Source: Jaenimonas drosophilae
Lineage: Eukaryota > Euglenozoa > Kinetoplastea > Trypanosomatida > Trypanosomatidae
Direction: 5' to 3'
DNA length: 29,248 nucleotides
Assembly: GCA_030849065.1 (NCBI GenBank)
Contig: JASAON010001446.1
Coordinates: 1 to 29,248 of the forward strand
In this document: in pieces, positions 1 to 7,402 of the stretch
Numbering within the stretch: the first letter of the stretch is position 1
Layout: the number at the start of each line of letters is the position of its first letter
Notes under the pieces: generated by a model
What the model saw: only the letters and a program-made list of their open reading frames with translations
Told to the model about the DNA's origin: nothing
Database searches by the model: none
Program-made: the position numbers and the translations under genes

Positions 1-264
1 GTGGTCCTTCATGTGTGGGTTCAGAACAAAGGCCCAGTGCTGCATTGCAAACAGCACGAGGCCAATCGTTGACACAACACGTAGGTTTGCACGCTTGAAG
101 GTTAGCAGGATTGGAAACAGGGGGAAGTACTTGGTCAGTAGCTTTGTGGTGGTTGGCTCCGGGAAGACTAACTGCTTGGAGCTGTTGGCTGCACCTGCAC
201 CAAGTGCGTTTGCGCGGCTGTGGCGCGAGCTCGTGTTCGAGGCAAGATCATCGAAATCCTGCAT
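1..264 (-). CDS. N-terminal part of an unrecognised membrane protein (runs off the window)
   Basis: An open frame begins with ATG at 264 and stays open for 88 codons to the window edge, so the C-terminal part is missing. The first 30 or so residues are polar and rich in Ser, Ala and Asn, without a signal peptide. From about residue 44 there are hydrophobic runs: KYFPLFPILLTF, then a stretch around VVSTIGLVLFAMQHWAFVL that is long enough for a membrane span. The start is supported by an AG at 316-315 preceded by a strong pyrimidine tract, and by the lack of any other ATG in the roughly 50-base leader. I do not recognise the family. It is the last gene in transcription order here, downstream of histone H2B. 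Being real and co-directional is likely; function is unknown. Confidence 0.6.
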   Translation of the reverse strand, partial: MQDFDDLASNTSSRHSRANALGAGAANSSKQLVFPEPTTTKLLTKYFPLFPILLTFKRANLRVVSTIGLVLFAMQHWAFVLNPHMKDH

Positions 265-598
265 CGGACCTTCTCAGAGCTTGAGTAGTGGTATACCGCA
301 AAAGAAAAGAAGTTCTATTGTGAGACAGTGGCAGGCAAGGAATGCGTATGTGGGCGTGTGTGGAAAGAGAGAAAGGAGAGAAGAAACACGTGCATGTGAT
401 TGAATTTGGTGGATGGCATTTTGTCATTGTGGCGGGAAGTTGCAGGACCCGCTTGATGACAGAGAAGATTGTCTAGATGGATCGTGCTGATAGAGAGTGG
501 TTTCGGTCAGCATTTCCATTGTAACAAGAAAACAAATCTCTATTGGGTCAATGACGGAAAAGGTAGTGTGCAAGTACAGTGGATCAAAGCCTCGTTTC
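265..598. other. Intergenic / 3' UTR of histone H2B
   Basis: This gap holds the H2B 3' UTR and the leader of the next gene. No stem-loop of the animal replication-dependent histone type was seen next to the stop, so polyadenylation coupled to the downstream splice acceptor is the likely 3' end mechanism. No coding frame is convincing on either strand. Confidence 0.5.
315..387 (-). promoter_or_regulatory. Predicted trans-splice acceptor for the gene at 264-1
   Basis: On the minus strand a pyrimidine-only-like tract (about 387-362, TTTCTTCTCTCC...) is followed, with no intervening AG, by the AG at 316-315. The ATG lies 51 bases beyond. This is the textbook arrangement for spliced-leader addition in kinetoplastids; use of the site is inferred. 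Confidence 0.5.
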
Positions 599-1039
599 CT
601 AGTTGAGCGCACTGGGCTTGTTGGTGTACGTGTCTTCGCGAGAGGCGTTGTACTTGGCTACCGCCTTGGTGCCTTCACTCATGGCGTGCTTAGCGAGCTC
701 TGGGGGGAGAAGAAGGCGCGCAGATGTCTGAATCTCGCGAGCAGTGAGTGTCTTGACCTTGTTGATGCGAGCCACAAAAACGGCCTCGGACTGAATCTTG
801 TTGAACATGTCCTCAATGAAGGATGACAACACACGCACGGCGGCCTTGCTCAGAGTACCGCGGCGGTAGACCTGCCTGAGGGCACGGTGAATGTAGAGGT
901 CCCAATGCTGACGCTTCTTGTGATGGGCACCCTTTCGCTTGCCACTGGAGATCTTAGGAGCCTTACCACCGGTAGAGCGCTTGCCCTTTCCCTTACCGCC
1001 AAGTGGGATTGGCCGCTTTCCTCCTTTGGTTGCGGGCAT
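599..1039 (-). CDS. Histone H2B (long-tailed; possibly the H2B variant)
   Basis: This encodes a 146-residue core histone. The C-terminal H2B signature is clear: LLPPELAKHAMSEGTKAVAKY at about 110-130, preceded by TLTAREIQTSARL and by a histone fold from about residue 45 (WDLYIHRALRQVY). The N-terminal tail is about 44 residues, rich in Lys, Gly and Arg. Lys129 sits where the ubiquitinated lysine of animal and yeast H2B lies. A polar extension of about 15 residues (NASREDTYTNKPSALN) follows, which ordinary H2B lacks. ATG at 1039 was chosen because the predicted splice AG is at 1089-1088 and the leader has no other ATG; a GTG further upstream is not used. Only one copy is present, flanked by unrelated genes, unlike the tandem histone arrays known in trypanosomatids. 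Family assignment is secure; canonical versus variant is open. Confidence 0.92.
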   Translation of the reverse strand: MPATKGGKRPIPLGGKGKGKRSTGGKAPKISSGKRKGAHHKKRQHWDLYIHRALRQVYRRGTLSKAAVRVLSSFIEDMFNKIQSEAVFVARINKVKTLTAREIQTSARLLLPPELAKHAMSEGTKAVAKYNASREDTYTNKPSALN

Positions 1040-1758
1040 GTTGTGCTGTGCTTGGTAAAGACTTGTGCAGAGTAAGAACACTCAAGACTAGGAAGAGAAA
1101 AGACAAGATCAAAAGATTGCATTAAGTTGCAGTGACGAAGTGAGCGATATTGTGGGCTCTCGGTATCACGAGAGTATCAAGCGTATGGTAGAGGTCGCGA
1201 GCTTCTTCTTGCTTAGTTGGTGGACACAATTTGGAGTATGATTGAAAGAATGAAAAATTGCGAACTCATGCAAATAAATTCATCCGCCGTTGATGGTATG
1301 GGCTGGGAGTTGATAGAGTAGCGACACGGCACAAAAAATCGAGAGCAAACAAAACAAAAAAGCGGAGCGGGGAGAGAGAGTCCGTTTCGTGGGCGAAGGG
1401 CCTTTCGCGCAGGACTCGTGGTGCAACACAGAAATTCAAATATTTCTTAAGTTGTTGTCTGTGGTTTTTGTATGTTACGGTTTCTTTCGTTCCATTATCT
1501 TTCTCACTATACACCGAAAAGGCATGCTTGCATGTTCAAGCTTCGTGTACCAGAGACGCATGCAGTTTGCTCCTTTCGGACGTACAAAGAAGATACAAAA
1601 GACATCAGCCACCATGACTCCGACAAGATCGACTACCCACGTGGGTGAATAGGTGATATTTCCCCACTGCCGAACTTCAATTTTGTAATCGCAAAAAAAA
1701 TAATAACATGTTCTTCATTCGCTCATTGAGGCCTGTGCACGCGCCATCTCTGGCTCTC
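1040..1758. other. Intergenic region / 3' UTR of the PLP enzyme gene
   Basis: About 670 bases separate the stop at 1759 from the H2B acceptor. The stretch is moderately A/T-rich with several A-runs on the plus strand (U-runs in the transcript, for example 1690-1705). Short frames on both strands lack family similarity and use non-ATG starts or low-complexity sequence. I see no RNA gene. Confidence 0.45.
1088..1107 (-). promoter_or_regulatory. Predicted trans-splice acceptor for histone H2B
   Basis: Minus-strand reading gives CTTGTCTTTTCTCTTCCTAG, a nearly pure pyrimidine tract ending directly in AG at 1089-1088, 48 bases before the ATG. This is among the cleanest acceptor sites in the window. 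Confidence 0.6.
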
Positions 1759-3645
1759 CTAGAACAATCTCGCGGTGCGCCGCCGTTTGAGGGAGGGCTC
1801 CAGGCCAGAAACTCCGCACCCGCCCTGGAGCCGTATGCGCTCATCGCAAGGAGGCTTTTCTGGTTCAGCGACATCGTCCTCCTCCCGCCCACGCTGGCGC
1901 TGTGGATGACGCTCCCCGTGGGACCTCTCGTCCACAGCCAACTCGGGCTGAGAAAGCAGAAGCTGCTCCCATTTGGTGGCGATATTTCGAACTGCCTCCC
2001 GAAGGTAGACGTACTCCTGAGGGGTGTTGTAAACGAAGGCGCTGATACGGAGGTAGTGCCGCCCCTCAATCCGCTTCACGGGGACCTCAATCGAAAAGAA
2101 GTCGTGGAGGTTATCCTGAATGTACTTTGGTGTGATCGCGCCCTTCTGCAACGCTTCGGGAAGCTCCACCAGAGCCATGAACGGCGCATGCCGCGGCACC
2201 AATCGAGAGCCAAAAGCCCCCGTCAGCATCTTCACCGCAGAGCGAAGGAGGCTGCTGCAGTACTCACGGACTCTCGGCACCCCCTGCATCTCCCAAAAGG
2301 TTGTGAGCGCGGGAAGACAAAGGTAGGCGCCGTAGTCACGAGTTCCATCCCAAATGAACTCTGACAAGAGTCCATCTCCTGCACCGTGGGAAAGCACCAC
2401 ACTGCGCAGAAACTCACGATCACTCTCTTGAATCCAAAAGAAGCCAACGGCCTTGGGCGAGGAGAACCACTTGTGCAGATTTCCAACAAACACGTTAGGC
2501 TGCGACTCGGGGGGCAGGGCGTCGAAGTTGAGATCCACCTGTAGAGGGGCATGGGCACCATCCACAATGATCTTGGACACCCCCCGCTTGCGCAGCGCGG
2601 GAATGATGTGTGAGAATACAGGGAGCTCCAGAGCACTCGTAGAGGTGACGTAGTCAATCACCACGACAGAGCAGCCGGCAGGGAGCTGACGGCAGATTTC
2701 CTCGGTCAGGGCGGCATCGTTGCCCATCACCGCCTCGTTGTGGAGGTGGGCGGAGACAGCAATTTCATGGAGCGAAGCACCAACCTCCTGGCAGCGGTAC
2801 CACATCATCTTGTAGACGGATAAGTACTCCACGTCAAGGTAGGCCACCACATCATCCTTCTCAATCAAGCCCATGGCACAGTTGAGGGCGAAGGTTGCAT
2901 TTTGGACGAGGATGACTTGGTTGGGCTTGGCGTGAATGAAACGGCTCAAGCAACGGATGCTGTAGACCAGTAAAGGGAGAAGCTCTCGATCCACAAACTG
3001 CACCACCTCCTCCTCCATGTGCTCTTCATAGAGATGTTTGATGGCCATGGCACCAACCAACGCACCACCAAAGGCGCCATGGTTGATGAAGACCATCTCT
3101 TCGGAGATGGAAAAATGGGCTGATCGGAATGGTGCACCGAACTCGCACACTGGGGATGGGTGTATCGCTGATAGACTACGTTCATCTACGTTGCTATCTG
3201 AATCGTCCGACGATGGAGGGCTAGAATCACCGCGAGATTTCTGCCCGCCCACAGTGGCAGCCTCCACATATACGTCACTGGCCATAGAGTCCGTTGGCGA
3301 GTGCGCTGGGGGTCCGGCCTTGCTGATGGCAAACTTGGACGATTCTATCCGCGTCGCACCCTGAAAAGGCCGAAACGCATGCGTGCGGAGGTGTTGAATG
3401 CGCTCCACGGGAAGAATGTACCGAGCAAAAGATGGAAAGCATGTGGGAATGGTGTAGTCGGCATCGCTCTTGGCAATGAGATCCTCTACGTTCTCAGAAT
3501 GAAATGAGCCGAAACCTTCGTAGTAGGAAATGGGGTTGCGTAGAGATGCTTCCTTTGCCCGTGTCAGCTTTTCCAGGGAGGTTGCGGACAGCGCAATCCG
3601 ATCCCAGTGGAGATCTCCACTCTCCACAGTGAGAGAGGAGTGCAT
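1759..3645 (-). CDS. Class V PLP-dependent enzyme, isopenicillin-N-epimerase/cysteine-desulfurase-like
   Basis: The 628-residue product has an aminotransferase class V fold over about residues 175-560. Key elements are FINHGAFGG at the start of the domain, DYVTSTSALELP, the cofactor aspartate in IIVDGAHAPLQVDL (Asp362), and the Schiff-base lysine in FVGNLHKWFSSPK (Lys392), followed by GTRDYGAYL and LRISAFVYNT, which carries the substrate-carboxylate arginine. This pattern is that of the isopenicillin N epimerase-like branch, which also holds C-S lyases, so the substrate cannot be named. About 170 N-terminal residues lie outside the catalytic domain and end in a Ser/Asp-rich linker. The C-terminus is polar with a basic KRRR cluster that could be a nuclear signal. 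ATG at 3645 follows the predicted acceptor at 3704-3703; an in-frame GTG at 3684 is disfavoured. Confidence 0.85.
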   Translation of the reverse strand: MHSSLTVESGDLHWDRIALSATSLEKLTRAKEASLRNPISYYEGFGSFHSENVEDLIAKSDADYTIPTCFPSFARYILPVERIQHLRTHAFRPFQGATRIESSKFAISKAGPPAHSPTDSMASDVYVEAATVGGQKSRGDSSPPSSDDSDSNVDERSLSAIHPSPVCEFGAPFRSAHFSISEEMVFINHGAFGGALVGAMAIKHLYEEHMEEEVVQFVDRELLPLLVYSIRCLSRFIHAKPNQVILVQNATFALNCAMGLIEKDDVVAYLDVEYLSVYKMMWYRCQEVGASLHEIAVSAHLHNEAVMGNDAALTEEICRQLPAGCSVVVIDYVTSTSALELPVFSHIIPALRKRGVSKIIVDGAHAPLQVDLNFDALPPESQPNVFVGNLHKWFSSPKAVGFFWIQESDREFLRSVVLSHGAGDGLLSEFIWDGTRDYGAYLCLPALTTFWEMQGVPRVREYCSSLLRSAVKMLTGAFGSRLVPRHAPFMALVELPEALQKGAITPKYIQDNLHDFFSIEVPVKRIEGRHYLRISAFVYNTPQEYVYLREAVRNIATKWEQLLLSQPELAVDERSHGERHPQRQRGREEDDVAEPEKPPCDERIRLQGGCGVSGLEPSLKRRRTARLF

Positions 3646-4275
3646 GGGCTGATGGCTCCAAGCAGGATCGGCCACCACACTCACGACGACGTGCGGAATT
3701 GACTGATTCGTAGATGTCAGTCAGCACCAACAATAAAAATACCAAAAACAAAAAGTATAGTACTATCACAGAACAGAGTGGCGCGAGTAGTGTCAGGTAG
3801 CCTGGCTTCAAGTCTTTCGATGGCCACCTTGAACGCTCTCAGTGAATTCTCTAGCAGGGAAAGCTGTTGGGCGTGGCCCTGGCTTCAAGAGCAGGAGGCG
3901 CTACCGGTAGTCACTGTGCCTGATGTACGCAGCAACGAATGCAAAAAAGCGATGTCGAAGGATTCGCTTGCCGAGGTGTGTGTTAGAGCAAAAAGAAAAA
4001 GAAACTAGGAGGTTGACGTTTGGGTGTGTGACGAGTAGCAATATTGGCAGGTCGCGCGCGGTTCCCTACATAGCTACCACAATCTGTACGGGGAAAGCAG
4101 AATGATGAAACAACGGAGATATGAGGGATAGAGAGAGATTGCACGTAGGAACAGATTGGAGGAGGATTCATCAACAACGCACAGGACACGTCGTGATGTG
4201 ATTGCGTTATCTTCGGTACTGGCAACAGAACTAGCAACAAGTTCCGAATCAATGTATCCATCATGGTCATCCATC
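3646..4275. other. Intergenic region / 3' UTR of the Mpv17-like gene
   Basis: About 570 bases lie between the stop at 4276 and the downstream acceptor at 3704. Frames on either strand are short and unlike known families. A short A/G-rich plus-strand run near 3990-4010 would be a pyrimidine tract in the transcript. Nothing else was recognised. Confidence 0.4.
3703..3756 (-). promoter_or_regulatory. Predicted trans-splice acceptor for the PLP enzyme gene
   Basis: The minus strand has a U-rich tract (CTTTTTGTTTTTGG, about 3755-3725). The first AG after it is at 3704-3703, 57 bases before the ATG at 3645. Confidence 0.45.
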
Positions 4276-4899
4276 CTACAAAAGACCCACCGACTGGCTG
4301 TATGAGAGCCCCACCACCCATGGAAGCAAGATTGCATCCCACATGGGTGCACGGCAGTGAAGGTAGCGAAGGGCGTACAGTGGCACAAAGGCTGCCCACG
4401 ATGACAGCAACGCCGCGGGCATGACTTCTTCAACCACATAGGTATTCACATCCCACGGGCCAAGACGGGGTTTGGCTCCAGTGGGAAGGTGGCTATGGAG
4501 AAAAGTGGGATCGCTGATTCCACCTCGCACAGTAGTCATGGAGAGGAAGTAGCCCCACGTCATGAAGGGCGTCAGCAGAAGCTGCTGAAGTCCCAATGCA
4601 CAAACTGTGGCAACGGCATTGGACGGTAGCTTACCGAATATCACTGGAAGAAAGGTATCAAAGCGATGGGAGCACAGTCCAGCCACAACTCCAAAAGCTA
4701 CGGACTGAGCAAGCCGAGGTTGGTCCACCATGCCCAGCATTTGTGCTCCGGATGGTCGCGGTCCTGTTCGAGCTTCTCCACGCGCTCGCCGGGCGGCAGC
4801 TTCCTTGTGGGCAGACCAAAACTGAGCGAAGAAGTCTCCGCCACCCCAAATAAGCCCCCAGGCGCCCGCTTTACGAGCGTACATGGCAGCTGACGACAT
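4276..4899 (-). CDS. Divergent Mpv17/PMP22-like membrane protein
   Basis: A 207-residue protein with several hydrophobic segments. Features resembling the Mpv17/PMP22 family are a GDFFAQ motif near residues 21-26 (family pattern GD..Q), then D-x-x-R-x-x-x-S-x-A-F-G at about 59-70 followed by G..SHR, and a hydrophobic stretch LQQLLLTPFMTWGYFL at about 104-119. The usual later W..WP..Q.xNF motif is not obvious, so the match is partial. Mpv17 relatives are small four-span proteins of the mitochondrial inner membrane or peroxisome; the length fits. A hydrophilic Ala/Arg-rich loop at about 30-50 is atypical. ATG at 4899 follows the predicted acceptor at 4945-4944, and Met6 is an alternative start. 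It could instead be an unrelated small membrane protein. Confidence 0.5.
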   Translation of the reverse strand: MSSAAMYARKAGAWGLIWGGGDFFAQFWSAHKEAAARRARGEARTGPRPSGAQMLGMVDQPRLAQSVAFGVVAGLCSHRFDTFLPVIFGKLPSNAVATVCALGLQQLLLTPFMTWGYFLSMTTVRGGISDPTFLHSHLPTGAKPRLGPWDVNTYVVEEVMPAALLSSWAAFVPLYALRYLHCRAPMWDAILLPWVVGLSYSQSVGLL

Positions 4900-4943
4900 G
4901 AACTACAGCTACTACTTTCACACACAAAGAACAAGTGGGATCG

Positions 4944-4988
4944 CTATGGAGTACCGAGAGGAGATGATGAACGAAAAAAACAAAAAAT
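4944..4988 (-). promoter_or_regulatory. Predicted trans-splice acceptor for the Mpv17-like gene
   Basis: Minus-strand TATTTTTTGTTTTTTTCG followed by a C/T-rich stretch leads to the first AG at 4945-4944, 44 bases before the ATG. Confidence 0.55.
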
Positions 4989-5052
4989 AATATTTGTTGA
5001 GAGACGCAACACCGTGCAGATCCCGAAGTTGATCCTCCTCCCCACAATCCAA

Positions 5053-5091
5053 CCAGCTGCGGAGCTGGCCGCAACGTCTTGTCTGGACAAG
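5053..5091. repeat. Two adjacent short inverted repeats (potential hairpins)
   Basis: CCAGCT/AGCTGG with a GCGG loop occupies 5053-5068. CTTGTC/GACAAG with a tight centre occupies 5078-5091 (stem TCTTGT/ACAAGA with a CTGG loop if counted from 5077). They are nine bases apart in a GC-rich patch of an otherwise A/T-rich UTR. Both could fold in the phosphatase 3' UTR; function is unknown. Confidence 0.45.
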
Positions 5092-5908
5092 ATGGCGATG
5101 GCAAAATCATCACCAGCCTCCGCCCCAGCGGTGAGTGTTTGGTTCATTATAGTAGTAACATATAACAGATTCAATGTCCGTTCACAGAGCTGCAAATTTT
5201 TTCTTCTTCTGACTTCTCTTAGCAGGAGGAAGCGGGAGGAGGGCAGTCTTCCATAGATTAGATCGCACATATCCATGTGCTTGGAAACACGACTCACCCG
5301 TCGCAGATAACGTCTTTCAATTTCTCTTTCGTACTTCCACAGATCCCATAAATGTTTTTTTCTGGCTCAGTCCATCACCATCCACGTATAAAAGCCTATT
5401 TGTTTACCCCTTTCAATTAGTTGTGGTGGGGCATTGCATCTTCTACTCAACAAACGATGGCAAGCGGACGTGTGACAAAAACAAACGCTTCGGACAACAA
5501 CAACAAAGAAAAAATGAGTGGGACGAGGGAAAGGTTCGGCCCAGCTCCTTACACCGCGAGGGAGGTGGGCTGGGAACACGACAAGAGAAAAAAAACAGAA
5601 CACAAAACGAGGAAACACACGCACAGCAATGACAGCAAAAGTCCATGAGGGAAGAAAGTGAGTGAGAGAGAGAAAGAGAGGGAGACAGAGCTAGGGGAGC
5701 TCCAACACAACGCGTGGTACACAACATCCAAGGCAAAGGAGTTGCATCGACGAAGCACTCTAGAAGCGCCACCCATACTATCCATTTGATCCCACTTCTT
5801 TTTTTTCTTTTGCCTGCCATATTGAGTGCTCTGATTGAAAAAGAAGTGGAGTCAGAGAGCCACATCTTGGACTTACCCGTGGAATGTGGAGTTTGACCAG
5901 AGTGATGA

Positions 5909-7285
5909 CTAAATGACATAATCGTTTGGCTCTGCATCCACCACAGTGGATTGTGCTTGCCGCATATTTCGAAGCTTTGCATCATAGGATTCCAGACATC
6001 GCATGAACCCTTCATTGGGTTGAGCAGCTGGTCTCGCAGAACGGACCGTTGCTAGCGCCTCTTCAAGGCATTGGTGTTCCGCATACATTAGATAAGCTAC
6101 AGCGATGGAAGCAGATCGAGAAAGGCCAGCAAAGCAATGAACCAGCACCTTTGAACCCTCGTGTCTTGCTGCATCAATGAAATCAAACGCTTCCTTGAAG
6201 CAAGACCCCAGGTCTTCTTCGGGGAAGTCGTTGAGAGGGAGTACCAGATGCTGCATGCCCTCCTCCGTTCGTACCTCCAAGTTACGGCCAACGGTGAGGA
6301 GATGTGTGATGTCCAAATCATGATAGACGGACATGGTTTGAGCCGTACGAAGGGAGCCAAGGTACAAAAAATCAAGCACACGGTCAGGATAGATTTTGTG
6401 GAAGTCCACCACGAGCCATGGCGCACGTTCAGCCCAGTCTTCTTCAGCCACCTGCGAGACAAGACGTGGGCGGTTGTCTAAGGTGACGTGCACCCTTCGA
6501 CCCACCTCGCCATCCTCGTAGGCCCAAGCTGCTGGGGAGTCCATCAAGAGATCAAATGGAATGGGATCGTCTAGCATCGAAGAGTTCTGTCCCAGGAACA
6601 CATCCTGGATATCCGCACACACCAAGAAGAACTCCACTGGAAATCGTTCCAACTGATTCCAATCCAGCCCAACACGTCGCAGTTTAGGCAAGATCTCCTC
6701 CACAGGTACTTCCGGGTCATCAAGGGGAGGAAAAGGAATATCACGGAGGTAGTTGTGGTTCAGCTGGAGAACCTCCAACGATGGAAGAAACAAGAGTGTC
6801 TCTGGAATATCCACGAGTTGATTCGAGTTCACGTCGAGCTCACGAAGATGAGGACAGTGCTCGCGGCAGAACACATCCTCTGGCAGAAAGGTGAGGCCAT
6901 TGTCGGACAGTCGAAGCACCACTAAAGTTTGTATGGGCAGCCCATCGGGGAGGTTGGTAAGCTGCAGGGCCGAAAGGTTGCAGTCATGGGAGGTCCTGCT
7001 AATTTCCAGCTCGGAGGCTAGCTCTAGTTCAGTGTCTTCGCTATCTGGAAGAACAACTTTGCGTTTTCCGTGGCAATCCAACGATGCCGCGGTGGGATCG
7101 CTTGAGTGATCGGTGCGGCCGCTTCGGGGAGATGAGGACGACTCGCTGGACGTAGATGATGAGGCAAAAGATGAGTTTGACTCCAGTGTTACGGAGGGAA
7201 AATCCAGATGCCACACAGCCGAGCCCATTCTTTCTGAGCTGGAGGGCTTCAGTCCACGAGGTTCAAGAATTGATTCTCCTTCCAT
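5909..7285 (-). CDS. Leucine-rich-repeat dual-specificity protein phosphatase
   Basis: The 458-residue protein couples leucine-rich repeats to a dual-specificity phosphatase. Residues about 10-85 are Ser/Asp/Glu-rich and probably disordered. LRRs run from about 103 to 235 (LRLSDNGLTFLPEDVF, LRELDVNSNQLVDIPETL, LEVLQLNHNYLRDIPFPPL, VGLDWNQLERFPVEF). The phosphatase domain spans about 300-440 with the P-loop VHCFAGLSRSAS: nucleophile Cys384, phosphate-binding Arg390, and the general-acid loop LPLNDFPEED with Asp353. All catalytic residues are present, so it should be active on phosphotyrosine or phosphothreonine/serine substrates. LRR-DSP combinations are known from the kinetoplastid phosphatase set. 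ATG at 7285 was chosen because the AG at 7328-7327 precedes it; an upstream GTG frame extension with a poly-Val run comes from the (GTT)n leader repeat. Confidence 0.9.
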   Translation of the reverse strand: MEGESILEPRGLKPSSSERMGSAVWHLDFPSVTLESNSSFASSSTSSESSSSPRSGRTDHSSDPTAASLDCHGKRKVVLPDSEDTELELASELEISRTSHDCNLSALQLTNLPDGLPIQTLVVLRLSDNGLTFLPEDVFCREHCPHLRELDVNSNQLVDIPETLLFLPSLEVLQLNHNYLRDIPFPPLDDPEVPVEEILPKLRRVGLDWNQLERFPVEFFLVCADIQDVFLGQNSSMLDDPIPFDLLMDSPAAWAYEDGEVGRRVHVTLDNRPRLVSQVAEEDWAERAPWLVVDFHKIYPDRVLDFLYLGSLRTAQTMSVYHDLDITHLLTVGRNLEVRTEEGMQHLVLPLNDFPEEDLGSCFKEAFDFIDAARHEGSKVLVHCFAGLSRSASIAVAYLMYAEHQCLEEALATVRSARPAAQPNEGFMRCLESYDAKLRNMRQAQSTVVDAEPNDYVI

Positions 7286-7326
7286 ACGTGGACGTATACG
7301 GGGTGGGCTGGTCACTGTGATTGGAT

Positions 7327-7402
7327 CTAAACGCGCCAATACGCAAATGACAACAACAACAACAACGTCAGCCAACACTCAAACAACGAGGAGGAAAGGG
7401 AA
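7327..7402 (-). promoter_or_regulatory. Predicted trans-splice acceptor for the LRR phosphatase
   Basis: The minus strand shows CCCTTTCCTCCTCG (about 7401-7388), then a (GTT)n run (about 7366-7349) and ATTTGCGTATTGGCGCGTTTAG ending at 7328-7327. The ATG is 41 bases downstream with no earlier ATG after the AG. Confidence 0.5.
7349..7366. repeat. (CAA)n microsatellite
   Basis: Five to six CAA/ACA units on the plus strand, read as (GTT)n in the transcript. It lies between the pyrimidine tract and the predicted splice AG of the LRR phosphatase gene and may act as part of the pyrimidine-rich signal. Confidence 0.6.

Larger units (their letters stand above)
4900..5908. other. Long intergenic region / 3' UTR of the LRR phosphatase gene
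   Basis: About 960 bases follow the phosphatase stop at 5909. The transcript strand carries a CU-rich run (about 5690-5650), further U/C-rich tracts (about 5610-5580 and 5520-5490) and a GC-rich patch at 5040-5135 with two compact inverted repeats. Reading frames of up to about 110 codons exist on the minus strand (about 5276-4944), but the longest ends inside the next gene's splice acceptor and has no family resemblance, so I do not call a gene. Confidence 0.45.

Noticed and set aside
1708..2364. 218-codon plus-strand frame
   Set aside because: It is antisense to the C-terminal part of the PLP enzyme, lacks any motif and follows from the codon bias of the real gene.
4944..5276. Minus-strand frame of about 110 codons (MDMCDLIYG...)
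   Set aside because: Its stop codon coincides with the splice acceptor of the Mpv17-like gene. It has no motif, and several earlier short ATG frames would precede it in any transcript. Kept in mind as a weak possibility.
5443..6015. 190-codon minus-strand frame overlapping the phosphatase 3' end
   Set aside because: It is out of frame with the phosphatase and mostly Ser/Phe/Cys/Leu-rich sequence from CU-rich UTR; no family resemblance.
7285..7378. Longer start for the LRR phosphatase giving a poly-Val N-terminus
   Set aside because: The extension starts at GTG, lies upstream of the predicted splice AG and is the translation of the (GTT)n repeat.
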